From Verrucomicrobiaceae bacterium (GTDB lineage: Bacteria; Verrucomicrobiota; Verrucomicrobiia; Verrucomicrobiales; Verrucomicrobiaceae), in contig JADJPM010000004.1 of assembly GCA_016713245.1 (NCBI GenBank), positions 3,038,001 to 3,102,000 on the forward strand: a stretch of DNA of 64,000 nt, in the 5' to 3' direction. The stretch's first letter is position 1. The number at the start of each line of letters is the position of its first letter. Shown piece by piece: positions 8,037 to 16,687 of the stretch. The translations under genes were made by a program, and so were the position numbers. The notes below the pieces were generated by a model. It saw only the letters and a list, made by a program, of their open reading frames with translations. It was not told the DNA's origin and did not search any database.

Positions 8037-10640
8037 ATGGCGGATCGCTACAAAATATATGAGAAACTCGGCGCTGGCGGCGTTGGAGCGGTCTTCCGCG
8101 CCTATGACAGCCAGTTGAAGAGGTGGGTGGCTGTAAAACGACTGCTCTCCGCGAACGAGGAGGCGGAGGATAAATCCATCGCGGCGGAACTACGCCGGGA
8201 GGCCGATACGCTGGCCTCACTGCGCAATCCGAACGTGGTGACGATTTTTGACGTGGGGAGCGATGCGGAGGGGCTCTTCATGGTGATGGAGCTGTTGCAG
8301 GGCGAAGACTTGGCTGATGTGGTGGCCCGTGGTCCGCTGCCTTACGATGACTTCAAGGAACTGGCGTCCCAGACGATGGAAGGCCTGCTCTCGGCCCACC
8401 AGCACCACATTCTGCACCGGGACATCAAGCCGGAAAACATCAAGGTAGAGCGCCTGCCCGGCGGACGAATGCAGGCAAAGATCATCGACTTTGGTTTAGC
8501 CCGCGCAGGGCTTCGCGCCCGCAAGCAGACGGAGGATCAAGAGGGTTCCGTGATGGGTTCCATTTTTTACATGGCCCCAGAGCAGCTCACCCGGCAACCG
8601 GTGGACGAGCGCACGGATTTATACTCGCTGGGTTGTGTGTTTTACGAAGCTCTCAGCGGTAAAAAAGCCTTCGATGGCGAGACGATGGCGCAGGTCATCG
8701 ACAAGCATATCAACCACGATCTCATCCCGCTGCACATCATCGCTCCGCATGTTCCCCAGTGGCTGGACGCCTGGTGCATGCGCCTGATGGCGCAAAAGCC
8801 CGAAGACAGGCCCACAAGCGCCCAGCAGGCTATCGAGGAGTTCCGTGCTTGGGAAAAGATGCCCCAGATGGTGCCTTACATGCCCTACATGGGGATGTAC
8901 CCCGGCTATGCACAGCCGATGGCGCCGCCGATGATGTACCCAGGCACTGGAGCGGTCCCGGTGCCCGGCACAGGCGCGGTGCCAGCGGGCACGGGGTATT
9001 TCCCCGTGATGGAACAGCCGCCCATCGCCTACGCGGAACCAGTCCTTGAGGCGCAGCCTGTCACTGAGATGGCAGCCATCACCACGCCCCTGGCAGTGGC
9101 TCCCTCGCGGCCCACACCACGCACCACAGGTGCTCCGTTAGCCCATTCGCAGCGTGTTTCAGCGGTCAAAGGACCAACGGTGCCAGCCAGAAAGGCTGGC
9201 ATGGACAAAAAGAAGCTGTTGATGATCGGTGCCGGTATTCTTGTGGTGGCAGTAGTTGGTGTCTTTTTCCTCGGAGGCGGCTCGTCCGGCGATTCTGGTA
9301 GCACCATCATCGCTGCGATCGTGGATGCGAAGCCGCCCAAAGTCTCCTTTCAGCTCCCACAGGACCGCATTTACCCGCCAGCAGACCGCAACATCTCCCT
9401 CTTTCTCGTCGGCAACACCGCGACGCTGAGCAACCGCAAAGGAAACGATGGTAAGCTGGCCCGTGCCAATACCGGTGAGCCCATTCTCGAATGGCATGAC
9501 CTAGCAGAGCGTGGGGAAGACAACATCCTCCGCGCAGTCAAGAATGACGCTGCGAACGGCCCGAAACTGGTCGATTGGCCGACTTCGACTAACGGAGCAG
9601 GGCCGAAGGGTGGCCGCAAGGTGCTCGATTTCCGCGCCCGCAACGGCAAGCCAATCGGCCTAGAACTCGCCGACCCAAAGGATCAGGCCGTCTTTTTCCC
9701 CTTCGGCAGCCAAGCCGTGCTCGGTGATCCCGGTCTGAGTATTTTGGCCGTTACCCAGGCTGAATCTGGTAAGCTCCCGATGCGCATTTTGGGCCTCGGC
9801 AATGACCAAGAGGCAAGCGTCTTGATCCGTGTGGATGACAAAAAGAACTTCGTCGCCGAGATCAAGCACCGGGCGAACAGCGCGAAAATCGTCTCCAAAG
9901 ACGTCAATGCCTGCGCAGCCTGTGTGTGGGCTCTGAGTTGGCATCTGAATGGCACTGTCGATTTCCGTGCCAAAGATGCGGATGGACGGGGCTTCTCCGG
10001 CAGTGCCCAAGTCGATGCGCCAAAGGCTCCGCTGATCCGCTGCTCCATCGGACGCGTGCTAACGGCAGATGGCAAGGCTACCGTACCGGCATCTGAGCAA
10101 TTCCAGGGCTACCTGGGTGAGTTGCTGGTCTATGCGAGCGCTTTGAAGCTCGACCAAGTGCAACTCGCTGAGAGCCGCCTGCGTGAGCATTACATTCAAG
10201 GCGGAGCCTCACCAGTTCGTGATCGTCTAAAGACGAAACTGCCATGGATCGAGCCCCGAAACGCCTGGAAACTGACCACCAGCCACAAAGAGGGTGATGC
10301 CACCAGGGCTGTGGATGGTAGTCAGAGCACGCGGTGGGCTACCGGGCAGCAGATGAAAGGCGGTGAATGGTTCCAAGTCGAGCTACCATCCGAAATGGAC
10401 ATCGCAGGCCTCGCATTGGACAGTCAGGCGAGTCCTCAGGACTACGCCCGCAAGTTCACGGTGGAAGTTTCCAAAGATGGCAGGACGTGGGAACCACCTG
10501 TGGTGACCCAAGACGGTAAATCAGCCCTCATCGAAGTCGTGTTCCCATCACCCAAACGGGCTAAATACGTCAAAATCACCCAAAAAGGCAGCGCCACGAA
10601 CTACTGGGGTTTCCAAGAATTGGTGTTCTTCAAGAAGTGA
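8037..10640 (+). CDS. Membrane Ser/Thr protein kinase with extracytoplasmic LamG-like and discoidin domains
   Basis: An 867-residue receptor-like kinase. The kinase domain covers about residues 5-265: glycine loop GAGGVGAV (12-19), ATP-anchoring Lys34 in 'WVAVKRL', catalytic loop HRDIKPEN (127-134), DFG Asp near 151 and 'MAPEQL'. A Met/Pro/Tyr/Gly-rich linker follows (about 280-385). One membrane helix is seen near 395-412 (MIGAGILVVAVVGVFFLGGG). Outside lie a beta-rich concanavalin/LamG-like region and, from about 740, an F5/8 type C (discoidin) fold ('SRLREHY ... AVDGSQSTRWATGQQ ... YVKITQKG'). Such a tail binds carbohydrate, so the protein probably links an outside sugar signal to internal phosphorylation. 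It starts after a GAGGA-like ribosome site. Confidence 0.92.
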   Translation: MADRYKIYEKLGAGGVGAVFRAYDSQLKRWVAVKRLLSANEEAEDKSIAAELRREADTLASLRNPNVVTIFDVGSDAEGLFMVMELLQGEDLADVVARGPLPYDDFKELASQTMEGLLSAHQHHILHRDIKPENIKVERLPGGRMQAKIIDFGLARAGLRARKQTEDQEGSVMGSIFYMAPEQLTRQPVDERTDLYSLGCVFYEALSGKKAFDGETMAQVIDKHINHDLIPLHIIAPHVPQWLDAWCMRLMAQKPEDRPTSAQQAIEEFRAWEKMPQMVPYMPYMGMYPGYAQPMAPPMMYPGTGAVPVPGTGAVPAGTGYFPVMEQPPIAYAEPVLEAQPVTEMAAITTPLAVAPSRPTPRTTGAPLAHSQRVSAVKGPTVPARKAGMDKKKLLMIGAGILVVAVVGVFFLGGGSSGDSGSTIIAAIVDAKPPKVSFQLPQDRIYPPADRNISLFLVGNTATLSNRKGNDGKLARANTGEPILEWHDLAERGEDNILRAVKNDAANGPKLVDWPTSTNGAGPKGGRKVLDFRARNGKPIGLELADPKDQAVFFPFGSQAVLGDPGLSILAVTQAESGKLPMRILGLGNDQEASVLIRVDDKKNFVAEIKHRANSAKIVSKDVNACAACVWALSWHLNGTVDFRAKDADGRGFSGSAQVDAPKAPLIRCSIGRVLTADGKATVPASEQFQGYLGELLVYASALKLDQVQLAESRLREHYIQGGASPVRDRLKTKLPWIEPRNAWKLTTSHKEGDATRAVDGSQSTRWATGQQMKGGEWFQVELPSEMDIAGLALDSQASPQDYARKFTVEVSKDGRTWEPPVVTQDGKSALIEVVFPSPKRAKYVKITQKGSATNYWGFQELVFFKK

Positions 10641-10678
10641 GCCAGGAATCTTGGTGAGGTTCGGATTCCGCACGTTTC

Positions 10679-11785
10679 TTAGCGCCGCCGCCGCACGAGC
10701 ATTCCCATCCCAAGCACGAGAAGGATGATGCTGCTAGGCTCTGGCACGGGAGCCACATTGAAGCTGAAATCGTCAAAGTAGTTTTTGTAGCTCACGGCTC
10801 CGTTGTTCAGTGTGCCGCCACGCAGATCCCACTGGAGATCTGTAAGCGCATCGGCATCGACGCCCAGGCCTTGACCGGTGAGGATCGAGACGGAAGCACC
10901 GAGCGTGGCAGTCAGGTCATCATAGGCACGCACACTGAGGTTCGCGGTGTTAGACTGGGTATTGAGTTCGATAGTCATTTCGGACCAGCCTTGGGTGCCC
11001 ACTTGGCTGGCGGAACTGATCCAAGAACCGCCCGCACCCGGAAGACGATATTGCACCACGTTTTCACCGGTGTAGCCCACACTGAAAACGGACTGCCCAA
11101 GGGCATCACGAAGGGTCAAACCGAAGAGATTCTCAGCATCGGTGTCATCCGTATCAGCCGGACAGAACCAGAATGTCATCGCGATGATGCTGGCCAATGT
11201 CGAAGCGGGCGCTGTGCCGCCAAAGTCTCGGCTTTCGAGTGCATAGTCGTATCGGAGATCCGTGTCTTGAGCGAGAAAATTGAGCACCTGAGTTCCGCTG
11301 CGAGCTGAGGTGTAACGGTAGGCATGCACGTAGTCCCGGTTTTGCGTAAAGACCAAGCCACTGGTGTTGCCCAAATACTGGTAACCATTCGCCAAGGTCC
11401 CACCAATGTCTTCATTGAGCCTGCCACCGACCAGCGCCTTCCATAGGCCGCTGTTGTCAGCGATATCAGCCGCCGTCCCGCCAGGCCCGGCAGCATTGGA
11501 GCCAAATTGCCCGGCATTGTAGCGGGAGAGATCAGAGCCATGCGTGTTGTCGCCCAGCGTGTTTGGGAATGTACTGGCAGGAACAATGCCCGTGAAGCCA
11601 TTCACCGCGTTGTTGTTGAGGTAAAACATCGCGTCGCTGGCGAACCCTAGAGAGCTTATCAGCCCGTTTTGAGGAATCCTATAGCCATCCTGCTCCTCAA
11701 AGCTGCCCAGATACCCGAAAGCTCCCTGCGGCAAAAGGGCCGCAAGAGCAACAAGGGAGACAAATCGGAAGTGGTGGGGAATCAT
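10679..11785 (-). CDS. PEP-CTERM sorted exported protein
   Basis: A 368-residue secreted protein with an N-terminal signal peptide (VSLVALAALLPQGAFG) and a C-terminal PEP-CTERM signal: VPEPSS, a short hydrophobic helix, and RRRR at the very end. The body is beta-rich and Gly/Asn/Thr-rich, with no recognised catalytic motif; it looks like a jelly-roll surface or matrix protein. PEP-CTERM tails are recognised by exosortase (EpsH), which is usually coupled to exopolysaccharide production. No exosortase gene lies in this window. The gene is divergent from the methyltransferase and preceded by an AT-rich, palindrome-containing gap. Confidence 0.9.
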   Translation of the reverse strand: MIPHHFRFVSLVALAALLPQGAFGYLGSFEEQDGYRIPQNGLISSLGFASDAMFYLNNNAVNGFTGIVPASTFPNTLGDNTHGSDLSRYNAGQFGSNAAGPGGTAADIADNSGLWKALVGGRLNEDIGGTLANGYQYLGNTSGLVFTQNRDYVHAYRYTSARSGTQVLNFLAQDTDLRYDYALESRDFGGTAPASTLASIIAMTFWFCPADTDDTDAENLFGLTLRDALGQSVFSVGYTGENVVQYRLPGAGGSWISSASQVGTQGWSEMTIELNTQSNTANLSVRAYDDLTATLGASVSILTGQGLGVDADALTDLQWDLRGGTLNNGAVSYKNYFDDFSFNVAPVPEPSSIILLVLGMGMLVRRRR

Positions 11786-11945
11786 AGATGATTAAGCTAA
11801 TTTAATCATATTTGAATATAATTTCAATATTTTTCATTCTTTTTACACTTTAACCCCTCCCACCTGGCCGACGATTCAAGCCCGCGAGCTAGACCCAGAC
11901 ACTTTTTGGTTTCCCGATTAGTTCGCATATGCTTAATATCAGCAA
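11786..11945. promoter_or_regulatory. AT-rich divergent promoter region
   Basis: A 160-base gap between two divergent genes, far richer in A+T than its surroundings on the PEP-CTERM side. It holds two short palindromes near the PEP-CTERM start: GATTAA/TTAATC around a 6-base centre, and TTGAA/TTCAA within TTTGAATATAATTTCAA. These could be operator or promoter elements; no consensus -35/-10 pair is convincing enough to fix a start site. Confidence 0.35.
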
Positions 11946-12917
11946 ATGCCACCCGCTGCTTTGCTTGAGCGCCCTCTTGAGCGCACTCCCACCCGGTCCA
12001 AAAGCGCCCCTCCTAGTCCGCTGATGGACTTAGATACCCTTCTTCATGAACTGATCGCCGCAGGAGGCCCCATGCCGACAGACTATGCGCTGGTGAATCA
12101 GAAGCTTCGGGCTCTCGGCGATGCGGTGCGGGCGGGTCTTCTCCAGCGGCAGGAAATCCTCGCCTACGCACGCGATCTCACCGGGCGACATTTCCAGGGC
12201 ACGCTCCAAGCCCAGGCCCTGGAGCGAAAATACGGCTACAGCGGTGATTTCGAGATCATCGACGCCATTTACCAGCAGCAGATCACCCACAAACCGGACT
12301 TGAGGCTCTGGGATCTCTATTTCCATGCTCAGGCGGCCCCCATCGCCGTACGCAATCGCAAATCCTACTTTCTCCGGCTGCTCGATCAGCATCATTCGAT
12401 GCCCCGAAAAGGCCCCATGCAGGTGCTCGATGTCGCCAGCGGACCCGCCCGCGATCTGCGGGAGTGGCTGCTCGATCATCCTGCCGCCGATGTGCGCTTC
12501 GACTGCGTGGATGCCGACGTGCATGCCATTGAGCATGCCCGCCGGCTTTGCGCCCCTTTCATCGAAAGAATCGAATTTCATCATCGCAATGCCATGCGCT
12601 TCCTCCCCAGCCGTGGTTACGATCTCGTGTGGTCGGCCGGCCTCTTCGATTACCTCATGGATCGCAGCTTCGTCTTCCTGCTGAAATCCCTCCTCGCCGT
12701 CACACGACCCGGTGGTGAGGTGGTGGTGGGAAACTTTTCCCCCTTCAATCCCAGCCGCGATTACATGGAGCTGCTTGGAGATTGGGTACTCACGCATCGA
12801 GTGGACAAGCAGCTCATCGAGCTCGCTCGTGAAGCCGGTGCGGCACCCGGAGCCATCTCCGTGCAGTGGGAGCCAGCCGGCGTGAACCTCTTTCTTCACA
12901 TCCGCCGCCAAGCCTAA
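11946..12917 (+). CDS. Class I SAM-dependent methyltransferase
   Basis: A 323-residue protein. Residues 150-300 form a Rossmann-type methyltransferase domain: motif I 'MQVLDVASGPARDLREW' binds S-adenosylmethionine, 'FDCVDADVHAIEHA' is the acidic second strand, and 'YDLVWSAGLFDYL' plus 'LAVTRPGGEVVVGNF' are the later motifs. The N-terminal 150 residues are helical ('LDTLLHELIAAGG', 'YGYSGDFEIIDAIYQQ') and may bind the acceptor. The substrate cannot be told from sequence. The start at 11946 gives a Pro/Thr-rich leader; an internal ATG at 12024 (MDLDTLL) is a possible true start. Confidence 0.8.
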   Translation: MPPAALLERPLERTPTRSKSAPPSPLMDLDTLLHELIAAGGPMPTDYALVNQKLRALGDAVRAGLLQRQEILAYARDLTGRHFQGTLQAQALERKYGYSGDFEIIDAIYQQQITHKPDLRLWDLYFHAQAAPIAVRNRKSYFLRLLDQHHSMPRKGPMQVLDVASGPARDLREWLLDHPAADVRFDCVDADVHAIEHARRLCAPFIERIEFHHRNAMRFLPSRGYDLVWSAGLFDYLMDRSFVFLLKSLLAVTRPGGEVVVGNFSPFNPSRDYMELLGDWVLTHRVDKQLIELAREAGAAPGAISVQWEPAGVNLFLHIRRQA

Positions 12918-13036
12918 GCAAGCATCTAAAGGCAAAGTCCTCAGCCGATCGAAGAGAAACGAAGCGAGCCTTGACCATTCACGCTTCCCCGCCTTTGTAG
13001 CAGCCCTCGTTTTACCAGCCACACCACCCTGTACCT

Positions 13037-14206
13037 ATGTCGGATTTCATCGCCAAAAACATCGCCGAAGTCGCCCCCTCCATGACCCTTTCCATCACCG
13101 CCCAGGCGAAGGCGCTCAAGAAGCAGGGGGTCGATGTGCTGAATTTTGGGGCCGGTGAGCCGGACTTCGACACCCCCGCCCACATCACCGCAGCGGCCAT
13201 CGAAGCCCTCCAGGGCGGCAAAACTCGCTACACCGAAGCCGCTGGCATCCTCGAACTGCGTGAGGCCATCGCCGCCAAGTTCCTCGTGGACAACCAGCTC
13301 CAATACGAGCCTTCCCAGATCAGCGTGAACTGCGGCGCGAAGCATTCCTGCTACAACGCCATCCTCGCCGTCGTGAATCCCGGTGACGAAGTCATCATCC
13401 CAGCCCCTTACTGGACGAGTTACCCGGAAATGGTGCGCATGGTCGGCGGCATTCCCGTGATAGTCGAAACGAAGCGTGAGAATGACTGGAAGATCACTCC
13501 AGAAGAGTTCGAAGACGCCATGTCCCCGATGACCAAGATGATCATCATTAACAGCCCGGGCAATCCTACCGGTAGCGTCTATTCCAAGGACGAGCTCGCC
13601 AAGCTCGGCGAAATCGCTGCGGGCGAGGACATCATCATCCTCAGCGATGAGATCTACGAAAAGCTCGTCTATGCCGGTGAACAGCACGTCTCCATCGCCA
13701 GCATCAGCAAGGAAATCTACGACCACACCATCACCATCAACGGCTTCTCCAAAGCCTATGCGATGACCGGCTGGCGCCTTGGCTACACCGCCGCTCCGAA
13801 GAAGATCGCGGATGCCATCGATACCATTCAGAGCCACACGACGAGCAATCCAACCACCTTCGCCCAATACGGCGCTCTCGCCGCCCTCCAGGGTGATCAG
13901 CAAATCGTCGCCGACATGCGTGACGAGTTCGACGTCCGCCGCCAATACATGATGAGCCGCCTCACCGGCTTCAAAAACGTCCGCGTCGTCGAGCCAAAGG
14001 GTGCCTTCTACTTCCTCGTGGACATTGAGCAGACCGGTATCAAGAGCGTGAACTTCTGCGAGAAGCTCCTCAGCAAGCAGCGCGTGGCCGCCGTCCCCGG
14101 CGTCGCCTTCGGCTCTGAGCACACCATCCGCTTCAGCTACGCCACCAGCCTTGAGATCATCAATGCCGGCATGGATCGCTTCGAAGAGTTCTGCTCGCAG
14201 CATTAA
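13037..14206 (+). CDS. aspC: Aspartate aminotransferase (class I, PLP-dependent)
   Basis: A 389-residue fold-type I aminotransferase that transfers an amino group between aspartate and 2-oxoglutarate. Visible marks are 'LNFGAGEPDFDTPAHI' at the N-terminus, 'NCGAKHSCYNAI', 'NSPGNPTGSVYS', 'LSDEIYEKLVY' and the PLP lysine K239 in 'NGFSKAYAMTGWRLGY'. The arginine binding the substrate carboxylate is expected in 'EHTIRFSYA' near the end. The length and motifs fit the Ib subgroup (bacterial AspAT/prephenate aminotransferase type). Given the nearby pheA, use in Phe/Tyr supply is possible but not shown. The gene is separated by about 50 bases from the Fe-S gene downstream. Confidence 0.93.
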   Translation: MSDFIAKNIAEVAPSMTLSITAQAKALKKQGVDVLNFGAGEPDFDTPAHITAAAIEALQGGKTRYTEAAGILELREAIAAKFLVDNQLQYEPSQISVNCGAKHSCYNAILAVVNPGDEVIIPAPYWTSYPEMVRMVGGIPVIVETKRENDWKITPEEFEDAMSPMTKMIIINSPGNPTGSVYSKDELAKLGEIAAGEDIIILSDEIYEKLVYAGEQHVSIASISKEIYDHTITINGFSKAYAMTGWRLGYTAAPKKIADAIDTIQSHTTSNPTTFAQYGALAALQGDQQIVADMRDEFDVRRQYMMSRLTGFKNVRVVEPKGAFYFLVDIEQTGIKSVNFCEKLLSKQRVAAVPGVAFGSEHTIRFSYATSLEIINAGMDRFEEFCSQH

Positions 14207-14256
14207 TCGCATGATAAAACGGCCTCCTCGCGAGGTATGGGACTCTCCACACTCTC

Positions 14257-15555
14257 GTGAGCGCCGTTTCTCTTCTCAAAGACCTCGATTACTCCGTCCT
14301 GCAGCAATGCATGCATTGTGGCATGTGCTTGCCCACCTGCCCCACTTACGTCGAGACGAAGATGGAGCGGAACAGCCCTCGCGGTCGTATTTCCCTGCTT
14401 CGAGCGGTAGCCGATGGGGAGTTGGAGGTCACCAAGGCACTGTCGGATGAGATGTATTACTGCCTCGGCTGCCTCGCCTGCCAGACGGCTTGTCCAGCGG
14501 GTGTCAATTACGCCGAACTCTTCGAAACCGCCCGTGCCGAGGTCGAGCAGGCTGGAGTGGCCAAATCCACCCAGCGGGATTTTTGGCGCTGGCTGACGCT
14601 GAACACGCTTTTCATGCGTCCCTGGCTCCTGCGGCTCGTCGGGCGTGTTTTGAGAATTTATCAATCCACCGGCCTCGATCGGTTCATGCGTCGGGTGAAG
14701 TTCTTCGGCCTCATGCCGGGCTCGTTGGCGGCTTTGGAGCCGCAGACGCCGAAAATCGCCGCGAGCTTCTCCGATGAGCTGATCGGCCCCGTCGAGTCGC
14801 CGAAAAGCGGGAAAAAGCATCGCGTCGGCATGCTCACCGGCTGCGTGCAGGATCTCGCCTTTTCGGACATCAACCGCGACACCGTCGATGTGCTGCTCGC
14901 CAATGGCTGCGAGGTCGTCACGCCGCGTTCACAGAGCTGCTGCGGCTCGCTGCATGCCCACAATGGCGAGCTAGAGCTGGCCCGTGAACTCGCCCGCCGT
15001 CAGATCGACGCTTTCGATCTCGATTCACTCGATGCCATCATCACCAATGCCGGAGGCTGCGGTTCGCATTTGAAGACCTACGGCCATCTTCTGCATGACG
15101 ATCCGCTATACGCGGCCAAAGCAGCGCAGTGGGACAAAAAGGTGAAGGACATCCACGAATGGCTCGTGCAGATCGGTCTTCGCAAGCCGCAGAATGGCGC
15201 AGGTATCAGCGAGGTCACCTACCACGAGAGCTGCCATCTCTGCCATGGTCAGAAGGTCGTCTCCCAACCTCGCCAGGTCCTGCAAAGCATTCCCGGCCTT
15301 GTCTTGAAGGAACTGCCGGAGTCCAACTGGTGCTGCGGCAGCGCCGGTATCTACAACATCACCCAGCCCGAGCAGAGCCAGAAGCTCCTCGACCGCAAAG
15401 TCGCCTGCGTGAAGTCCACTCACGTCGCCGTCGTCGCCACCAGCAATCCTGGATGCCATCTGCAACTCGCCAACGGCCTTCGGGCCTCCGGCCAGACCGT
15501 CACGCAGCCAGTCACGCTACTGGCGCAGGCCTATCGGGCGGAAGAGAAGGCGTGA
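14257..15555 (+). CDS. GlcF-like (Fe-S)-binding oxidoreductase subunit
   Basis: A 432-residue protein with two N-terminal 4Fe-4S motifs, CMHCGMCLPTCP (from C18) and CLGCLACQTACP (from C69), followed by two CCG domains ('SQSCCGSLHAHNGE' and 'SNWCCGSAGIYN') that hold further cysteine clusters. This is the layout of the glycolate oxidase iron-sulfur subunit GlcF and of related lactate-utilisation proteins. It passes electrons from a flavin subunit (GlcD type) to the quinone pool; no GlcD gene is adjacent. A GTG start at 14257 is needed because the next ATG would remove the first cysteine. A seven-codon ATG frame from 14238 stops by overlapping this GTG. Confidence 0.85.
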   Translation: MSAVSLLKDLDYSVLQQCMHCGMCLPTCPTYVETKMERNSPRGRISLLRAVADGELEVTKALSDEMYYCLGCLACQTACPAGVNYAELFETARAEVEQAGVAKSTQRDFWRWLTLNTLFMRPWLLRLVGRVLRIYQSTGLDRFMRRVKFFGLMPGSLAALEPQTPKIAASFSDELIGPVESPKSGKKHRVGMLTGCVQDLAFSDINRDTVDVLLANGCEVVTPRSQSCCGSLHAHNGELELARELARRQIDAFDLDSLDAIITNAGGCGSHLKTYGHLLHDDPLYAAKAAQWDKKVKDIHEWLVQIGLRKPQNGAGISEVTYHESCHLCHGQKVVSQPRQVLQSIPGLVLKELPESNWCCGSAGIYNITQPEQSQKLLDRKVACVKSTHVAVVATSNPGCHLQLANGLRASGQTVTQPVTLLAQAYRAEEKA

Positions 15556-15565
15556 ATGAATCGGA

Positions 15566-16687
15566 TCAGCGCTCCTCCACCCAGCTTGGAGCTGGGTAGC
15601 TGCCGAGGATCTTCGCACTCGCGGAGGCGCTGCCGAGGCCGCTGATGGCATCTTGAATGCCGCTGTCTTCGAAATGACCGCTTACTTCGAGGAAGAAGCG
15701 GGCCTGACGGCCATCGCCAGCGGGCATGGGGCGGTTTTCAATCTGGCGCACGTTCACATTCCGAGAGGCAAAGGCCTGCAAAATCTCCATCAGCGAGCCC
15801 ACACGGTCGCTCGCATCCACCATGAGCATCGTGTTGTCATTGCCCGAAGGCGGGCCGCTGCGGCGACCAAGGATGATGAAGCGCGTTTGCGTGGCGTAGG
15901 CCTTCGGTGAGGAGGCCAGCACACGCAGGCCGTGAAGTTCGGCCCCCAGCGGCGTGCCTAGCGCGGCGATGCCGTCCTCACGAGCGGCTTCTTCCGCAGC
16001 CAGACTGGAACTGGAGCACTCGATCAAACGGGCACCGGGAAACTGCTCCACCAGCCACGGGCGGCAGTGGGCGATCATTTGAGGATGTCCGTGAATAGCC
16101 GTGACTGGCTTCGAGGCATCGCGCAGCATCACGGCGGCATCCGCCTTCCACAAAATCTCCGCGTAGATGCGCAGCTCGCTACCAGCCAGATGGTCGAGCG
16201 TGTGATGCACCGCCCCCTCGCTGGAGTGCTCGATGGGCAGCACGCCGTAATCGACCTCATGCGCCGCCACGCGGTTGAAAACCGCCTCCGTGCTCGCCTC
16301 CGCCACATACTCCACGCAGTGGCCGAATTTGTTCACCGCCACCTGATGGGTCCACGAGCCAGCCGGGCCGAGAAAGGCGATTTTCAGGCTGTCCTCAAGG
16401 GCCAGCGCGGCGCTCATGATTTCGCGGAAAATCGCACGAATGGCTCGTTCGGTGAGACGGCCCTTTTGCTCCGCATTTAAAGCGGCCAGCTTGCGCAGGA
16501 GCTGGTCCTCTCGGCCGGGCACGTAGATATCGAGGTCGTCCTTGCGTTTGATCTCACCCACCTCGTGGACCAGCTCGGCACGTTCGTTCAGCAGCCGCAA
16601 AAGCTCGCGGTCGATGCGATCAATCTTCGAGCGGACTTCATCAAGTGACATGGCTTCCGCAGAGTCTCCGGGTGGGTTATTCGCCAT
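15566..16687 (-). CDS. pheA: Bifunctional chorismate mutase/prephenate dehydratase (P-protein)
   Basis: A 373-residue enzyme catalysing chorismate to prephenate to phenylpyruvate. The chorismate mutase domain is at about 14-100 ('LDEVRSKIDRIDRELLRLLN', 'REDQLLRKL'). Prephenate dehydratase follows at about 105-280 ('IAFLGPAGSWTHQVA', 'YGVLPIEHSSEGAVHHTLD' and the TRF motif in 'YATQTRFIIL'). A C-terminal ACT domain ('DRVGSLMEILQAFASRNVNV ... IENRPM') gives feedback by phenylalanine. The ATG at 16687 is chosen; it overlaps the scpB stop codon by 11 bases (ATGGCGAATAA), so translation is probably coupled to scpB. An internal ATG at 16651 is the conservative start. Confidence 0.92.
   Translation of the reverse strand: MANNPPGDSAEAMSLDEVRSKIDRIDRELLRLLNERAELVHEVGEIKRKDDLDIYVPGREDQLLRKLAALNAEQKGRLTERAIRAIFREIMSAALALEDSLKIAFLGPAGSWTHQVAVNKFGHCVEYVAEASTEAVFNRVAAHEVDYGVLPIEHSSEGAVHHTLDHLAGSELRIYAEILWKADAAVMLRDASKPVTAIHGHPQMIAHCRPWLVEQFPGARLIECSSSSLAAEEAAREDGIAALGTPLGAELHGLRVLASSPKAYATQTRFIILGRRSGPPSGNDNTMLMVDASDRVGSLMEILQAFASRNVNVRQIENRPMPAGDGRQARFFLEVSGHFEDSGIQDAISGLGSASASAKILGSYPAPSWVEER

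Noticed and set aside
14238..14260. A seven-codon leader peptide regulating the GlcF-like gene
   Set aside because: Its stop overlaps the GTG start, but there is no attenuator structure or codon bias; it is probably chance.
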